This document shows, in pieces, positions 21,890-31,605 of a stretch of 64,000 bases of DNA. Below the pieces are notes generated by a model. That model was not told where the DNA came from. It saw only the letters and a list, made by a program, of their open reading frames with translations, and searched no databases. Every line of letters starts with the position of its first letter. The first letter of the stretch is position 1. The stretch lies in contig MVRS01000047.1 in assembly GCA_002067975.1 (NCBI GenBank), positions 1 through 64,000 of the forward strand, given 5' to 3'. The translations under genes and the position numbers were made by a program. The stretch is from Syntrophorhabdus sp. PtaU1.Bin058 (GTDB taxonomy: Bacteria > Desulfobacterota > Syntrophorhabdia > Syntrophorhabdales > Syntrophorhabdaceae).

Positions 21890-23539
21890 TCACCCTGCCA
21901 CCCTCAACACCTCGTCGATTGTTGTAATGCCCTGAACAACCTTCCGGATCGCATGGTTCTTTAACGGCCTCATCCCTTTCTGAATCGCCTTTTCTTTAAT
22001 TGCAGGCGCTGAGGCGCCCTCGTAGATCATCTGTTTGATCTCGTCGTCTACAACGAGTATTTCACCGATGACGGTCCTGCCCGCATACCCTGTATTATTA
22101 CACTTGGCGCATCCGGCGCCCTTGAAGGCCTTTGTTTCGGTAATGCCATGTTCCCGGAGGATTGCAGCCTCGTGATCGTCCAGCGTATACTCGACCCTAC
22201 AGAAGCTGCATATCTTCCGTACCAGCCTCTGAGCGACAATAGCAAGCAGTGACGAGGACATAAGGTACTTGTCCACGTTGAGGTCAATGAGCCTCGGTAT
22301 GGATGTTACCGCATCGTTCGTGTGAAGCGTTGTAATGACAAGGTGGCCGGTGATGGATGCCCTGATCGCTATCTTCGCCGTCTCTTCGTCCCTTATCTCA
22401 CCGAGAAGGATCACGTCAGGGTCCTGCCTCATGAAATTTCTCCCTGCAAGGGCAAAGTCGTATCCTGCCCGTTCAAGTACCTGGGTCTGTCGTATAAAAC
22501 TGAGCTTGTACTCAACAGGGTCCTCGACGGTCAGCACGTTCCTTTCAAGGATATTCACTTCCCGCAATGCCGAGTAGAGTGTCGTTGTCTTCCCGCTGCC
22601 CGTTGGTCCGGTGATAAGGATGACGCCGAATGGTTTTTGAAAAAGCGACCTGATGCTTTGGGTGTCTTCAGGATCAAATCCAAGGGCCTCCATCTGAAGC
22701 AAGGTCCCCTTCCCGGACAGAACCCTCATAACGACATTTTCTCCATAGATGGTGGGAATGGTGGATACGCGGATATCATATCCTTTATTCAGAAAGACAA
22801 AGGTAAAGGCGCCGTCCTGCGGCAATCTCGTTTCTGCTATATCCAGGTGGGAGAGGATCTTTATCCTTGACACAATACCAATATGGATCGCTCTGGGCAG
22901 ACAGTGTCCGAATTGCAGAACACCGTCGATGCGGTAAAAGACCTGTGTTACGTCGGCAGTGGGCGCAAAATGGATATCGGTGGCGTTGTTCCGTATCCCT
23001 TCCACGATCAGCATATCCGTCATCGATACGACGTCGTTGCCTGTCGGAGAACCTGTCGTCTGAACAGCCTGAACAATCTTCTCCATCTGCTGATAGATGG
23101 GATTCTCAAGGAAATAATAGGCCTTTTCCATGGCATCATAGTAAGCGTCGCGATCAACGATATAGATCCTTGCCTGCTTCTTTGTGATGCGGGTGACCGT
23201 GTCGATGGCCTTTATATTGCCAGGTTCCGTGATCCCGATACTTACCTTCCCATCTTCCAGATCAAGGGGGATAAACTGGTTTTTTTCCGCGACGTCTTTC
23301 GGAACAAGCCGCAAGGCCTCCTCTGAGATAACGAATTCATCGAGATCTACAAACCCTATACCTGACTGTTCGGCAAGGATCTGCCCCCGCTCTTTTGCCG
23401 ATAAAAATCCGAGCTTGACAAGGACATCGCCCAGGAGGTCCCCTGTAATCTTACTCTGGATAAGGGCGATATCGAGCTTTTTGTCGGTAATCAATCCCCG
23501 TGCCTTGAGGATATCGCCTATCTTGACAGGTACCGCCAT
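21890..23539 (-). CDS. GspE/PilB/MshE assembly ATPase
   Basis: 549 residues. An N-terminal MshEN domain (~1-140; ILKARGLITDKKLDIALIQ, VDLDEFVISEEALRLVPKDV), the family often binding c-di-GMP, then the secretion ATPase: Walker A GPTGSGKTTTLYSAL, Asp box, Walker B DPDVILLGEIRDEETA, His box TGHLVITTLHTND and a C-terminal tetracysteine zinc motif (CSFC ... CAKC). Drives extension of the MSHA-like fibre. All catalytic elements are intact. Confidence 0.95.
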   Translation of the reverse strand: MAVPVKIGDILKARGLITDKKLDIALIQSKITGDLLGDVLVKLGFLSAKERGQILAEQSGIGFVDLDEFVISEEALRLVPKDVAEKNQFIPLDLEDGKVSIGITEPGNIKAIDTVTRITKKQARIYIVDRDAYYDAMEKAYYFLENPIYQQMEKIVQAVQTTGSPTGNDVVSMTDMLIVEGIRNNATDIHFAPTADVTQVFYRIDGVLQFGHCLPRAIHIGIVSRIKILSHLDIAETRLPQDGAFTFVFLNKGYDIRVSTIPTIYGENVVMRVLSGKGTLLQMEALGFDPEDTQSIRSLFQKPFGVILITGPTGSGKTTTLYSALREVNILERNVLTVEDPVEYKLSFIRQTQVLERAGYDFALAGRNFMRQDPDVILLGEIRDEETAKIAIRASITGHLVITTLHTNDAVTSIPRLIDLNVDKYLMSSSLLAIVAQRLVRKICSFCRVEYTLDDHEAAILREHGITETKAFKGAGCAKCNNTGYAGRTVIGEILVVDDEIKQMIYEGASAPAIKEKAIQKGMRPLKNHAIRKVVQGITTIDEVLRVAG

Positions 23540-23618
23540 ATAAAAACCCCCTCCTTAGCTCATAGAATACAAGGGGAAAGGTTAAACATTTCACCTTTCA
23601 CTTCGTGTTCCTGAATCT

Positions 23619-25217
23619 TTACATATTCACCAGCACCGGCTGCAGGACTATAACGAGCTCGGTCTTGCGTTCCAGCTTATTACGGCTTTTGAACAGATAC
23701 CCGAGGAGCGGGATATTGCCGAGAAAGGGCACCTGGTCATCGGTCACCGACTCCTTCTGCTGTATCAGCCCCCCGATAACGATGATGTCTCCATGCCTCA
23801 CCTTAACGGTGGTGCTCAGTTGCCTCAGGTCAACGGTCGGCAGCGACAGCTCGACAACCGTCGGGGTTCCTACATTCTTCGTGGTAAATTTCACCAGGTC
23901 CGATACGATAGGAGTTACCGTGAGAGATATCTCTCCACTTTCGTTGATGTATGGAAGGATGCCGATAAGGATGCCGGAGAGCACGCTGTTCGTATCAACG
24001 GTAAAGGTTGTGACCGTGGAGGTCCCTCCGGTGGTCGTCGTCTCGACCTTCGAGATGTACGCCTCGTTTCTTCCCACAGTCAAAAGTGCTGTCTGTCCGT
24101 TCATGATGTTTAGCTTTGGATTCGAAAGCGTTCTGACCTCGCCCTGTTCTTCGAGGGCCTGCATTGTAAAATTTAAATCCCCTTCAGCGCCCCCGAAGCT
24201 CGGTGCGCCGGCGATCGTAAAAACAGGGCCCGTATTTGGCACCACAGTATTGAAACGTGTTGTACCGAAGGTAAAGCTGCTTGTAGTCCTCCCTGCGCTC
24301 GTCATGAACCGGTCTACCAATGTCCAGTCAATACCGAACTGGAATGTGTCGGCAAGGGTAACCTCTATTACTCTCGCCTCTATCATAACCTGCCTGCTTA
24401 TAGCCCTCTTCACTGACTTGATGTAATCTTCGACCCTCTGGAGGTTTTTCTTCGATGCAGTTACATAGACCATACCGGTGAGCCTGTTGATGGTACAGCC
24501 CTGCTGAGCTTCTGCTGCGGCTCCCCCTGCGCCCGCCCCACCTGTCTGTATCCCCAGTATGCTATTGATGGATCTTTCTATTGCATCCCAGAATTTGAAG
24601 GCCGTCTCGTCGCTTTTGATATTTTGCGTTACGCTTCCCTTGATAGATGCACTGCTGCCGCCGCCTCCGCCGCTGCCCGATGGGGTTATATTCATAGCGC
24701 CGCCGAATATATCTCCCCCCACATCGACCCCGTAGGTCTGGGTCATGGCGGGATGACCGAGTTCGAACATCCTTGTATCTACAGCCTTCACGACAAGGAG
24801 GTTTTCCTGAACCTTATAAAAGTAGTCAACAGCCGCAAAGATCGTGTTCAGGGCGTTTTCAGCGGTTACGTTCTTGAGGGTGAGGTTCACCTCTGTTTCA
24901 GGATCAACGCCTTTTTCCATCACAAGATTGAGGCTCGTTGCCTCTGCAATGACGTGGAGGACATCCCTGAGGGGCGTCTTCCGCGCAGCGATATCGACAA
25001 TCCTCGTTTTCAGGGGAGAGACATCTTCGGCCACAGGGACAAACTCAGGTATTTTTGGCGGTACCGGCGACGGTCTCTCTACCTTTGTCTTTCTCAGTTC
25101 CTCAGGGATCTTTACCTCCCGCTTGATGTTCGGTTGAGACAGGCTGCACGACAAGAGGGCACAACATACACAAAAACATACAAAAATCCCGATCTTTGTT
25201 ATCTTATTGTTAGCCAT
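23619..25217 (-). CDS. Secretin (MshL/GspD/PilQ family)
   Basis: 532 residues; lipoprotein signal with lipobox ALLSC (Cys about 24), so the protein is probably anchored in the outer membrane. An STN/secretin N-domain (~70-140, ETEVNLTLKNVTAENALNTI), a Gly/Ser-rich loop (GSGGGGGSSASIKG), an N1-like domain (GMVYVTASKKNLQRVEDYIKSV) and the secretin barrel (~300-532, GEVRTLSNPKLNIMNGQTA ... VPFLGNIPLLGYLFKSR ... ELVIVLQPVLV). It forms the outer-membrane channel of the MSHA-like system. Overlaps the PilP/MshK-like gene by 19 bp. Confidence 0.94.
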   Translation of the reverse strand: MANNKITKIGIFVCFCVCCALLSCSLSQPNIKREVKIPEELRKTKVERPSPVPPKIPEFVPVAEDVSPLKTRIVDIAARKTPLRDVLHVIAEATSLNLVMEKGVDPETEVNLTLKNVTAENALNTIFAAVDYFYKVQENLLVVKAVDTRMFELGHPAMTQTYGVDVGGDIFGGAMNITPSGSGGGGGSSASIKGSVTQNIKSDETAFKFWDAIERSINSILGIQTGGAGAGGAAAEAQQGCTINRLTGMVYVTASKKNLQRVEDYIKSVKRAISRQVMIEARVIEVTLADTFQFGIDWTLVDRFMTSAGRTTSSFTFGTTRFNTVVPNTGPVFTIAGAPSFGGAEGDLNFTMQALEEQGEVRTLSNPKLNIMNGQTALLTVGRNEAYISKVETTTTGGTSTVTTFTVDTNSVLSGILIGILPYINESGEISLTVTPIVSDLVKFTTKNVGTPTVVELSLPTVDLRQLSTTVKVRHGDIIVIGGLIQQKESVTDDQVPFLGNIPLLGYLFKSRNKLERKTELVIVLQPVLVNM

Positions 25218-25648
25218 CGCTCTCCCTCGTTATCTCTAAGTAATATACCATTTTTGTCGATCTTTTTGATCTGGCCGTTTTTCAATTTATCGCCTTCCCT
25301 TACAACCATCCCATCAACAATGGCAATCTTCGTGCGGTCTTTAATGAGAACCATGGAAACCCTCTGGCTTTCGCCTTTTTCCTCTCCCGGCGGAGCGAGC
25401 TTTGAAAGGTCCGCCGGAGGGAAATCCTTCTGGGTGTCTTCCGTCCCGGAAAAGGGACTGCTTACGCCGGTCACTACAACAGGGGTCCTCTCGATGATCC
25501 CGACCTTTTCATAATTAAATTGTACCAGTTGTCTTTCATGGGGCAGCAGCGAAGGTTTCATGTTCACCATGGACATCCCAAATATTACCACAATAATGAC
25601 AACAACGGTAATAACTATAAGACGGATAATATCTTTAAACGTTCCCAT
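25199..25648 (-). CDS. MshK/PilP/GspC-like pilus assembly protein
   Basis: 149 residues: membrane helix (~8-28, RLIVITVVVIIVVIFGMSMV), a linker, and a small HR-type domain (~95-149: RVSMVLIKDRTKIAIVDGMVVREGDKLKNGQIKKI, then ILLRDNEGERWLTIR). That 'activity-needs-no-repeat' beta-domain is typical of GspC/PilP/MshK, which link the inner-membrane platform to the secretin. The gene order (before the secretin, after the PilO-like gene) supports this. Confidence 0.78.
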   Translation of the reverse strand: MGTFKDIIRLIVITVVVIIVVIFGMSMVNMKPSLLPHERQLVQFNYEKVGIIERTPVVVTGVSSPFSGTEDTQKDFPPADLSKLAPPGEEKGESQRVSMVLIKDRTKIAIVDGMVVREGDKLKNGQIKKIDKNGILLRDNEGERWLTIR

Positions 25649-25650
25649 GT

Positions 25651-26289
25651 CTACCCGCCCACCGGTTTCCTGACAGGAAGCTTCCCGGGTGGCGGAGAAG
25701 CCCCTGCGGTCTGCGCCGCTTCTTTCGGCAACTTCAACTCTCCAACGATTTCATAGACGACAAGCTGTTTTTCATTCTTTTTCTCGAACCCTGTAATGGC
25801 CGTCTTCTTCATGGCGAGATTTTGTATGCTGAAAAAAGGGAACATCATTGCCTGTAATCTACCGATATTATTGATAAATATTGAGTAATCACCAACCAAC
25901 CCCTTTATCGTTACCGGCAGGCTCACTTCTCCTTCTTTCGTTACAAACCCGGATACGCCTATTTCGGCATTCGGCATGATACTCTTCAGGGTATCGAGGC
26001 TCACCAGCAAAGATTTCTCCGGTGTATCAACGAAGTAATGTGATGGGATAACGCTCCCCGATGCGGCAATTGTCTTTTTCATATCGGTGGTAAAATTACT
26101 TATCCTGATAAGACTGCTTCTCAGTTTGGCAAGACTATTCAATGTCTCGTCCAGCGATCTCGAGTACTCGCGTGCAATAAGGCAGAGAAGCAGGATAATA
26201 ATGAAAGCAGAGGCCGCGTATAGATAGTAGGCAAACAACCTCTTTAATTTGTTATCCGTTACCGGTATTCTTTTTATTGGGTTTTCCAT
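25651..26289 (-). CDS. PilO/MshJ-like inner-membrane protein
   Basis: 212 residues with one N-terminal membrane helix (~22-42, YYLYAASAFIIILLLCLIA), a coiled-coil segment (SRSLDETLNSLAKLRSSLIR) and a ferredoxin-like periplasmic domain (VSLPVTIKGLVGDYSIFINNIGRLQ). The end is Pro-rich (GASPPPGKLPVRKPVGG). This is the PilO/GspM/MshJ layout; sequence identity is low, so the assignment depends on topology and position. Starts within the last codons of the PilM/N-like gene. Confidence 0.75.
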   Translation of the reverse strand: MENPIKRIPVTDNKLKRLFAYYLYAASAFIIILLLCLIAREYSRSLDETLNSLAKLRSSLIRISNFTTDMKKTIAASGSVIPSHYFVDTPEKSLLVSLDTLKSIMPNAEIGVSGFVTKEGEVSLPVTIKGLVGDYSIFINNIGRLQAMMFPFFSIQNLAMKKTAITGFEKKNEKQLVVYEIVGELKLPKEAAQTAGASPPPGKLPVRKPVGG

Positions 26290-27632
26290 TTCAGCTCTAT
26301 TTTAAAATTCTGCATTTTGAGATCAAGTGATTGTGATGCGATCTCGAATTCTTTTATCTTTTTGAGCCCGTCGAGGACATTCTGATAATTCGATTGGAGG
26401 TCCGCATAGGTCTGTGCCTTTACATGGCCTTCTATGGATATCAGGCAGGCCTCCCTGCTGTTGCTGACAGTGATGGCCCCGATGTTCACCCCTTGCATAT
26501 TAAGGGTCTTCAACGCAATAAGCACCTTCTGCATATCGGGAGATGTATTAATCCGGTTCATAAAGGTAATGGGCACCATCAATTTCTGCAGCTCATTCGA
26601 GGTACTCGTGAAATCACCGATAATCGGCTGTCTCTCTCCTATACCCTCCCGTAAAAAATTGATCTCCTTTAACGTCAGCGATACATCAAAGAGCTTCAAA
26701 CCGATATAGCCTACACCCATCAGGGAAAAGACAAGGAAAACAATCACGGCATAGGCAAGGATCTTCCGCTGAGTAAAGATGCCGCGATAACCTTCGGGCA
26801 GCATATCGCAGGAAGAAAGGGTCTTTTCGTACAGGGCGGCCGCTACGGGCGTGATATATTCCTCTATCGTCTCCTTGAAGGCGGTTATATCCGATGGGTA
26901 CTTCATGGTCGCTGCAGGGACAATGGGGTTTACCGCAGACCCCTGGACGTCCGGTTTGTCCCGAAAGACAACACGGACCGGATTCACGCGAAGCGTCTGC
27001 CGGCAATGGGCGATCGTCATGTTGATGCTCTCGATGTCGGCGGTATTCAAACCCTTCTGATCCGACTGGGCAACCCTCACGAAAAGGAGCTTTTTATCCT
27101 TCACCAGGAACATCGTCTTGTGTGTCATCAGATCAATGACGCCAAGCAGCGGCTGGTCGGGTTCCACGCCATCGGCTTCTATTATGTTTGAGAGTACGAG
27201 AACATCCGGATAGAGGTGCGTAATGATCTTGTCGTGTTTACTAAACCGTGAGAGCAGATTATTTATGTCGTCATTGTTGACTACAAAGAAAAATATATCC
27301 TTTAGCCATTTCCCCTCGCGCTGTGTCTGCCTGAGGGTGATGTAAAAGAAAGAGGTATCCTTCCAGTCGGTAATCCTTTTCCTGATCTCGATGCCTACAA
27401 GAGAACGGAGGTATTTCTCCTTCGCCGGCGGGAGCGATATGATGTCCTGGTACATCTCGTAGAAATCATTAATTACAACAAATTCGTTGTCTGTCGTGGT
27501 CGCCAGGTAATGGTCGAATTCTTCATTGGAAAAACTAAATGACTTATCTACGGAAAGATTGCCATGCCTGACGTTTGCATGGATGACTTTTATGATCTCA
27601 TTCTCGAAGCTTACTATTACCTGTCCACTCAA
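26274..27632 (-). CDS. PilM-PilN (MshI)-like fusion protein
   Basis: 452 residues. The N-terminal ~250 residues are a degenerate actin-like PilM/GspL domain (VIVSFENEIIKVIHANVRHG, LLGVIDLMTHKTMFLVKDKKL); the C-terminal part is PilN-like: a membrane helix (~285-305, AYAVIVFLVFSLMGVGYIGL), a coiled coil and a ferredoxin-like domain (ALKTLNMQGVNIGAITVSN). MshI proteins have this fused form. It is the first gene of the leftward operon, with a strong promoter at 27707-27735. It likely recruits the ATPase to the membrane. Confidence 0.8.
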   Translation of the reverse strand: MSGQVIVSFENEIIKVIHANVRHGNLSVDKSFSFSNEEFDHYLATTTDNEFVVINDFYEMYQDIISLPPAKEKYLRSLVGIEIRKRITDWKDTSFFYITLRQTQREGKWLKDIFFFVVNNDDINNLLSRFSKHDKIITHLYPDVLVLSNIIEADGVEPDQPLLGVIDLMTHKTMFLVKDKKLLFVRVAQSDQKGLNTADIESINMTIAHCRQTLRVNPVRVVFRDKPDVQGSAVNPIVPAATMKYPSDITAFKETIEEYITPVAAALYEKTLSSCDMLPEGYRGIFTQRKILAYAVIVFLVFSLMGVGYIGLKLFDVSLTLKEINFLREGIGERQPIIGDFTSTSNELQKLMVPITFMNRINTSPDMQKVLIALKTLNMQGVNIGAITVSNSREACLISIEGHVKAQTYADLQSNYQNVLDGLKKIKEFEIASQSLDLKMQNFKIELKWKTQ

Positions 27633-27706
27633 TAAAGCTCCTCAATGTTAGTATGCTCCTTTAAGGATACATCTGAACTTCCTTAAAACGCTGGCGATTT
27701 TAATCA

Positions 27707-27735
27707 TTTATACCCTTAAGTATATGAAGTGTCAA
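27707..27735 (-). promoter_or_regulatory. Sigma70 promoter of the MSHA-like operon
   Basis: Minus strand: TTGACA at 27735-27730, 17-bp spacer, TATAAA at 27712-27707. Transcription would start near 27700, about 68 nt before the 27632 gene. It is next to the heptad hairpin at 27762-27826. Confidence 0.82.
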
Positions 27736-27761
27736 GTGAAATTAGCTCAAGGCGAAAAACC

Positions 27762-27826
27762 AGTTAGGCGTTAGGCGGAAGGCGTAAATGGTTTAACCCC
27801 TTACGATTTACGATTCACGTTTCACG
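27762..27826. repeat. CGTnAGn heptad hairpin
   Basis: AGTTAGG, CGTTAGG, CGGAAGG, CGTAAAT, core GGTTTAA, then CCTTACG, ATTTACG, ATTCACG, TTTCACG. The right end overlaps the last five bases of the methyltransferase gene. Confidence 0.8.
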
Positions 27827-28439
27827 TTGTCTTTGTTGCCGTTGCCCATATATTCATCCCTATCTCGAAATACCCTGTCCTGATGTTTTCCGTGGTGAAG
27901 CCACCTTGCTGCAAGACGGAAGCGATCTTCCCCCGAGAGTACCTGTCCTTGTGTTCTTCAATCTCGGCAGGACTGACGAGCATCAACCTGGCCATGAACC
28001 GCAGAAGCCTGTCGGTCCACCATGCCGGAGTGGTCAGTATATACATACCGCCCGGCTTTAATATGCGGCGGATCTCTTTCACAACCGCAGGAAGATGTCC
28101 GGGCAGGATATGCTCGAATACCGCAAGCATTGTTACAGCGTCGAAATAATCATCTTCAAAGGGGATCTTTTCTGCCCTTTCAATATCAAAGCCTGCAAGG
28201 ACTATACTGTCGGCGGAGGCGACGGTTTTCTCATCGCTCCGGGTCACCTTATCAAGACCATATCTTTCATGAAACGAGGTATTCATGAGAAAATACGGCG
28301 TCGTTCCGCAGCCGATGTCAAGTATCCTCCCGGTGCGAAGCCGTGGAGGAATCAGTCTGTTTGCCATACCGGCGCGTTTCTTTGCGAGGAAGGTCTCCAG
28401 GAGACCGTAGCCTCGGGTCACATTTGGCTCATTGCCCAT
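27822..28439 (-). CDS. Class I SAM-dependent methyltransferase
   Basis: About 205 residues from the ATG at 28439 (MGNEPNVTRGYGLLETFLAKKR). The frame is open to 28490, but the extra residues KTLYELRYTIYYMRFA are translated heptad repeat, so I reject that start. Methyltransferase_11 motifs: I RILDIGCGTTPY, acidic end IVLAGFDIE, post-I FDAVTMLAVFEHI, then LKPGGMYILTTPAWW. The substrate is unknown; such enzymes next to YfhO-like and glycosyltransferase genes often act on polyprenyl-linked sugars or quinone precursors. Confidence 0.85.
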   Translation of the reverse strand: MGNEPNVTRGYGLLETFLAKKRAGMANRLIPPRLRTGRILDIGCGTTPYFLMNTSFHERYGLDKVTRSDEKTVASADSIVLAGFDIERAEKIPFEDDYFDAVTMLAVFEHILPGHLPAVVKEIRRILKPGGMYILTTPAWWTDRLLRFMARLMLVSPAEIEEHKDRYSRGKIASVLQQGGFTTENIRTGYFEIGMNIWATATKTT

Positions 28440-28448
28440 AGCGAATCG

Positions 28449-28483
28449 CATATAGTATATCGTATATCGTAGTTCGTATAAGG
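28449..28483. repeat. Heptad array overlapping methyltransferase 5' end
   Basis: CATATAG, TATATCG, TATATCG, TAGTTCG, TATAAGG. Exact 7-bp period. Confidence 0.65.
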
Positions 28484-28533
28484 TTTTCAACCTTTGATAT
28501 TTTACATTTCACTTTTCACGCTCCTGTTTGCTC

Positions 28534-30828
28534 TCACTCTCTGCCCTCTGCTGCCTTATCCCTCCTCCACAACCATATGCACAGAAGTATCCCGATGATG
28601 GTCAGCGCGAGCCCGATGTAGAAGGACATGGGCACGTATTTGAATACTACGATATGGTTCCCTTTCGGTGCCTCTATGGCCCGGAATGCAAGGTCCGCCC
28701 TGTATATCTTCGTCTCCTTCCCGTCCACGTAGGCCCGCCAGCCTGGATAGTAGGTATCGCTCACGTAAAGGAAGGCATCACCGTCCGCTTCGTATTGCAG
28801 GCTGAATCGATTCGCTTTATAGGAAAGAAGCCGCACCTTTCCCTGCAAATCCTTATTCTCATGCGTATATTCTTTGTCCCCGATGAGAATCAATTCTCTT
28901 CCCGGATCAAAGGTATTGGATCGCAATCTCTCAATAACCGTCTTGTCGTCTTTGACGAAACTCGCCTTTGGAAAGAGCAGGAATCTTCCGGGGCACCGGG
29001 TATACTCATAGAGATATGCGGTTTTGTCTCCGATATCTATGCTTTTCACCAGCTTAAAATCATTATCGTCGACTTTATAAGAGGTAATAATGTAGCGCAC
29101 GCCGCTCATATCAAAAAACCTCTCGGCATCCGAGATCGAAGGGACACCATTCATTATTGACAAAAAGGTCTCGTGATGGTCTACCTTCATGACCTCTACC
29201 CCTTCGACAGAATATAGATTAAATAAAGGGGCGTAATGAGGCAAGGTAACGTACATATCAATCATATCAATCGGTGATAAAAAAAATTCATTATTTGTTC
29301 TTCGCGTGGATAAATATCTCTCTGTTTCTAAATTTTTTGATAGTTCTCCTGCAAAGCCCTTATTTTTATTATACCAATCCCATGGTACCACGTGATAAAA
29401 ACCATAATTCGCAAGAAACAGATCCATGGTCAATATGCCTGCGATTACGTACATAGCGATCTTATTAAACCGTGTCCTCAGAGAGACAAGGAGCATGACG
29501 CAGAACAAAAAGGTAAAAAGGAGAAACCGCTTCAGATTGTGAAGGTTAAACTTGATATCGTTGTATTCCTCCGGTTTAAATCCATGTACGCCAAGAAACC
29601 TCTGCGCGTCCGCGTCGAAGAGACAGAGATAGCCCCAGAGAACGGCAAATAGAAATCCGGCATAGAATGCACTATATATAATAATTTTTGTTCTGCTGTC
29701 TTTTTGTTCCACACCGGTTCTTAACCTGTCAAGGCCAAGGCCGGCAGTGAGCGATATAACAAAAAAGAAAAGAAACAGGAATTTTACCGGATATCGTATA
29801 CTGTTGAAGGGGGGAATATGGTAAAGGACTGAATAGAGCGGCGTGTATTTCCCCATTGCAAGCAAAAAGGATACAACGATAAGAAGAGATAAAAACAAGC
29901 GCTTTCTGTCTTTGCTGAGGAAAAAAAAGGTAGAGAGGATAAAGGGAGCCATTCCTATATACATTGTTTTTAGCCATGACTGATTGGCCCAGTACTTCTC
30001 CACCGTTCTGAAGTATCCGAACACATCGGGAAGAAAGAGCTGCAAAAAATCCTTCCAGGCAAAGGACCAGAGGGTTGCCTCTTTATACCCTAAGCCGGCA
30101 TGTCTTATACTCCATGCTTTCAGTTCATAAAAGGGTAAAAGCTGTACGGCGGAGAGAAGAAAAAAGGTTACGGCCACAAGCATTATTGCCTTAAAGTTGA
30201 ATGACACATTCACCTTTTCGGTACCAACTGCTGAAGGGAATATTGCTGTGATCCCGAGGACAAAAAAGGTTATTATCACGATCTCCGGAGCACCCGCAAA
30301 GAACTCCATTGTCACAAAAATACCTGTCAATACAATATGCCTTGACCTCCCGCCTTCCAAATACTTTAAAAAATACATCACAACAAGGGGGAACCACGGA
30401 ACAGCCAAAAGATGTGTGAGGGAAGCGTGGACTGAAAATAAATATCCTGATAGCATGAATGTTACCCCACCGATGAACGAAGCGAGAGAGGATGCCTTTA
30501 AATACCTCAAGAAACAATATACTGTGAATCCGGAAAACACAAAATGGAGGATGATTATCCAGTTCCATACTATATTGAAAGGCAGAAATAAATAGAATAT
30601 GTTCGGCGGGTAAAGGATTCCCGGCTGAAGTGTGGCAAGGAGGGGAATACCTGAGGAGTTGTATGGATTCCACAAAGGCATCTGGAAAGACTTAACAAGG
30701 GTTACCCAGAGATAACGGGGTGGAATAAAAAAAGCAGAAAGATCTCTTTCTGCAAAAATATACGAAGATGAAAGTACTTTATGAAAATAAAAAAAGATCA
30801 GAAAAAAAAATATCGGAATTGCAATCAT
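28534..30828 (-). CDS. YfhO-like polytopic membrane protein
   Basis: 764 residues with about a dozen membrane helices and a C-terminal soluble domain. The N terminus matches the YfhO/GT-C group: AERDLSAFFIPPRYLWV with an acidic pair in the first extracytoplasmic loop, then WNPYNSSGIPLLATLQPGILYPPNI. The C terminus has the beta-domain VRYIITSYKVDDNDF ... GWRAYVDGKETKIYRAD followed by a last helix. These proteins are glycosyltransferases (or suspected ones) using lipid-linked sugars to modify wall polymers, lipoteichoic acids or surface glycans. The target here is unknown; a nearby pilin (31132) is a possible but unproven one. Confidence 0.85.
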   Translation of the reverse strand: MIAIPIFFFLIFFYFHKVLSSSYIFAERDLSAFFIPPRYLWVTLVKSFQMPLWNPYNSSGIPLLATLQPGILYPPNIFYLFLPFNIVWNWIIILHFVFSGFTVYCFLRYLKASSLASFIGGVTFMLSGYLFSVHASLTHLLAVPWFPLVVMYFLKYLEGGRSRHIVLTGIFVTMEFFAGAPEIVIITFFVLGITAIFPSAVGTEKVNVSFNFKAIMLVAVTFFLLSAVQLLPFYELKAWSIRHAGLGYKEATLWSFAWKDFLQLFLPDVFGYFRTVEKYWANQSWLKTMYIGMAPFILSTFFFLSKDRKRLFLSLLIVVSFLLAMGKYTPLYSVLYHIPPFNSIRYPVKFLFLFFFVISLTAGLGLDRLRTGVEQKDSRTKIIIYSAFYAGFLFAVLWGYLCLFDADAQRFLGVHGFKPEEYNDIKFNLHNLKRFLLFTFLFCVMLLVSLRTRFNKIAMYVIAGILTMDLFLANYGFYHVVPWDWYNKNKGFAGELSKNLETERYLSTRRTNNEFFLSPIDMIDMYVTLPHYAPLFNLYSVEGVEVMKVDHHETFLSIMNGVPSISDAERFFDMSGVRYIITSYKVDDNDFKLVKSIDIGDKTAYLYEYTRCPGRFLLFPKASFVKDDKTVIERLRSNTFDPGRELILIGDKEYTHENKDLQGKVRLLSYKANRFSLQYEADGDAFLYVSDTYYPGWRAYVDGKETKIYRADLAFRAIEAPKGNHIVVFKYVPMSFYIGLALTIIGILLCIWLWRRDKAAEGRE

Positions 30829-31131
30829 TGTTAAGAAGAAAAGACCCTTACAGGCCCCCTCCTTTCTTATCCAATCAGTAACGTATTTATCTTGTTACCG
30901 CGTTGCGCAATCAGGAGCGAGGATACGGCTTACTGTCCAACGTTTAACAACTGCGGTATTCACAGACGTACGTGTTTGTGGTACGGAGAAAGTATAAATT
31001 ACTGCACCAGCGATGCTAACTGCCGGAAACATTTACAGCAAACCTTGTATATTCGCTGCCGCAGTAATTTCAGCTATATAACACTCATATGTTGTGCAGG
31101 ATCCCACTCCTCAAAGAGTAAAACGGAGCAC
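30829..31131. other. Gap between pilin and YfhO-like gene
   Basis: No confident gene. A small frame on the minus strand (30895-31032, 45 codons, MFPAVSIAGAVIYTFS at its start) is open but has no good ribosome site or recognisable sequence. AAGGAGGGGG at about 30856-30867 lies too far (about 30 nt) from the YfhO start to serve it directly. No terminator was seen between the two genes. Confidence 0.4.
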
Positions 31132-31545
31132 CTACCAGTTGGTACATACAGGGTCCGTTGCGGGGGAAGAACCCGTACATGCGATTTGCCCCGGGCTCGA
31201 CGGAAGGGACACCCCGCTCAAACCAAAGGTATATTGACGGTTTTGAATTGTAATAGTATAACTGGGTTCAGCGAGTACACCAGGAGAAATACCTTGCAGT
31301 TGAGTGTTGGTTACAATATCGCTCATTGTATATGCAGTGGAATCATTTTTTAAGTTCTTATTGGCGAAGAGTATACTGATAGACCCGCGAAGCGCTGACA
31401 GCACACCTTTTGCCGTTGCGTCGGCAGCTTGCTGTTGTATCTCCTGATATTTCGGAATTGCCACCGCTGCAAGAATGCCGATGATGATGATGACGATGAT
31501 AAGCTCGATGAGGGTAAAACCCCTCTGGTTCCTTAATGCCTTCAT
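31132..31545 (-). CDS. Type IV major pilin-like protein (PilA/MshA type)
   Basis: 137 residues. Leader MKALRNQRG, cleavage before FTLIELIIVIIIIGILAAVAIPKYQ, Glu5 present: textbook type IVa pilin. A short globular part ends with a disulfide-size loop (IACTGSSPATDPVCTNW), as in PilA/MshA. Preceded by CCAGGAGGATTGAT as ribosome site and by a sigma54 promoter at 31606-31623. Its position after pilB, pilC, pilS and pilR marks it as the main fibre subunit of the type IVa locus. Confidence 0.93.
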   Translation of the reverse strand: MKALRNQRGFTLIELIIVIIIIGILAAVAIPKYQEIQQQAADATAKGVLSALRGSISILFANKNLKNDSTAYTMSDIVTNTQLQGISPGVLAEPSYTITIQNRQYTFGLSGVSLPSSPGQIACTGSSPATDPVCTNW

Positions 31546-31605
31546 ATCAATCCTCCTGGTAGTGCATTATACAATAAGTAATAAACATAATATGTTATAA
31601 AATAT

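Noticed and set aside
28440-28490. Upstream start of the methyltransferase
   Set aside because: The added residues are translated heptad repeat; MGNEP at 28439 fits better.
30895-31032. 45-codon minus-strand frame between pilin and YfhO-like gene
   Set aside because: No recognisable sequence or good ribosome site, and codon use unlike the neighbours; listed only as an unresolved gap.
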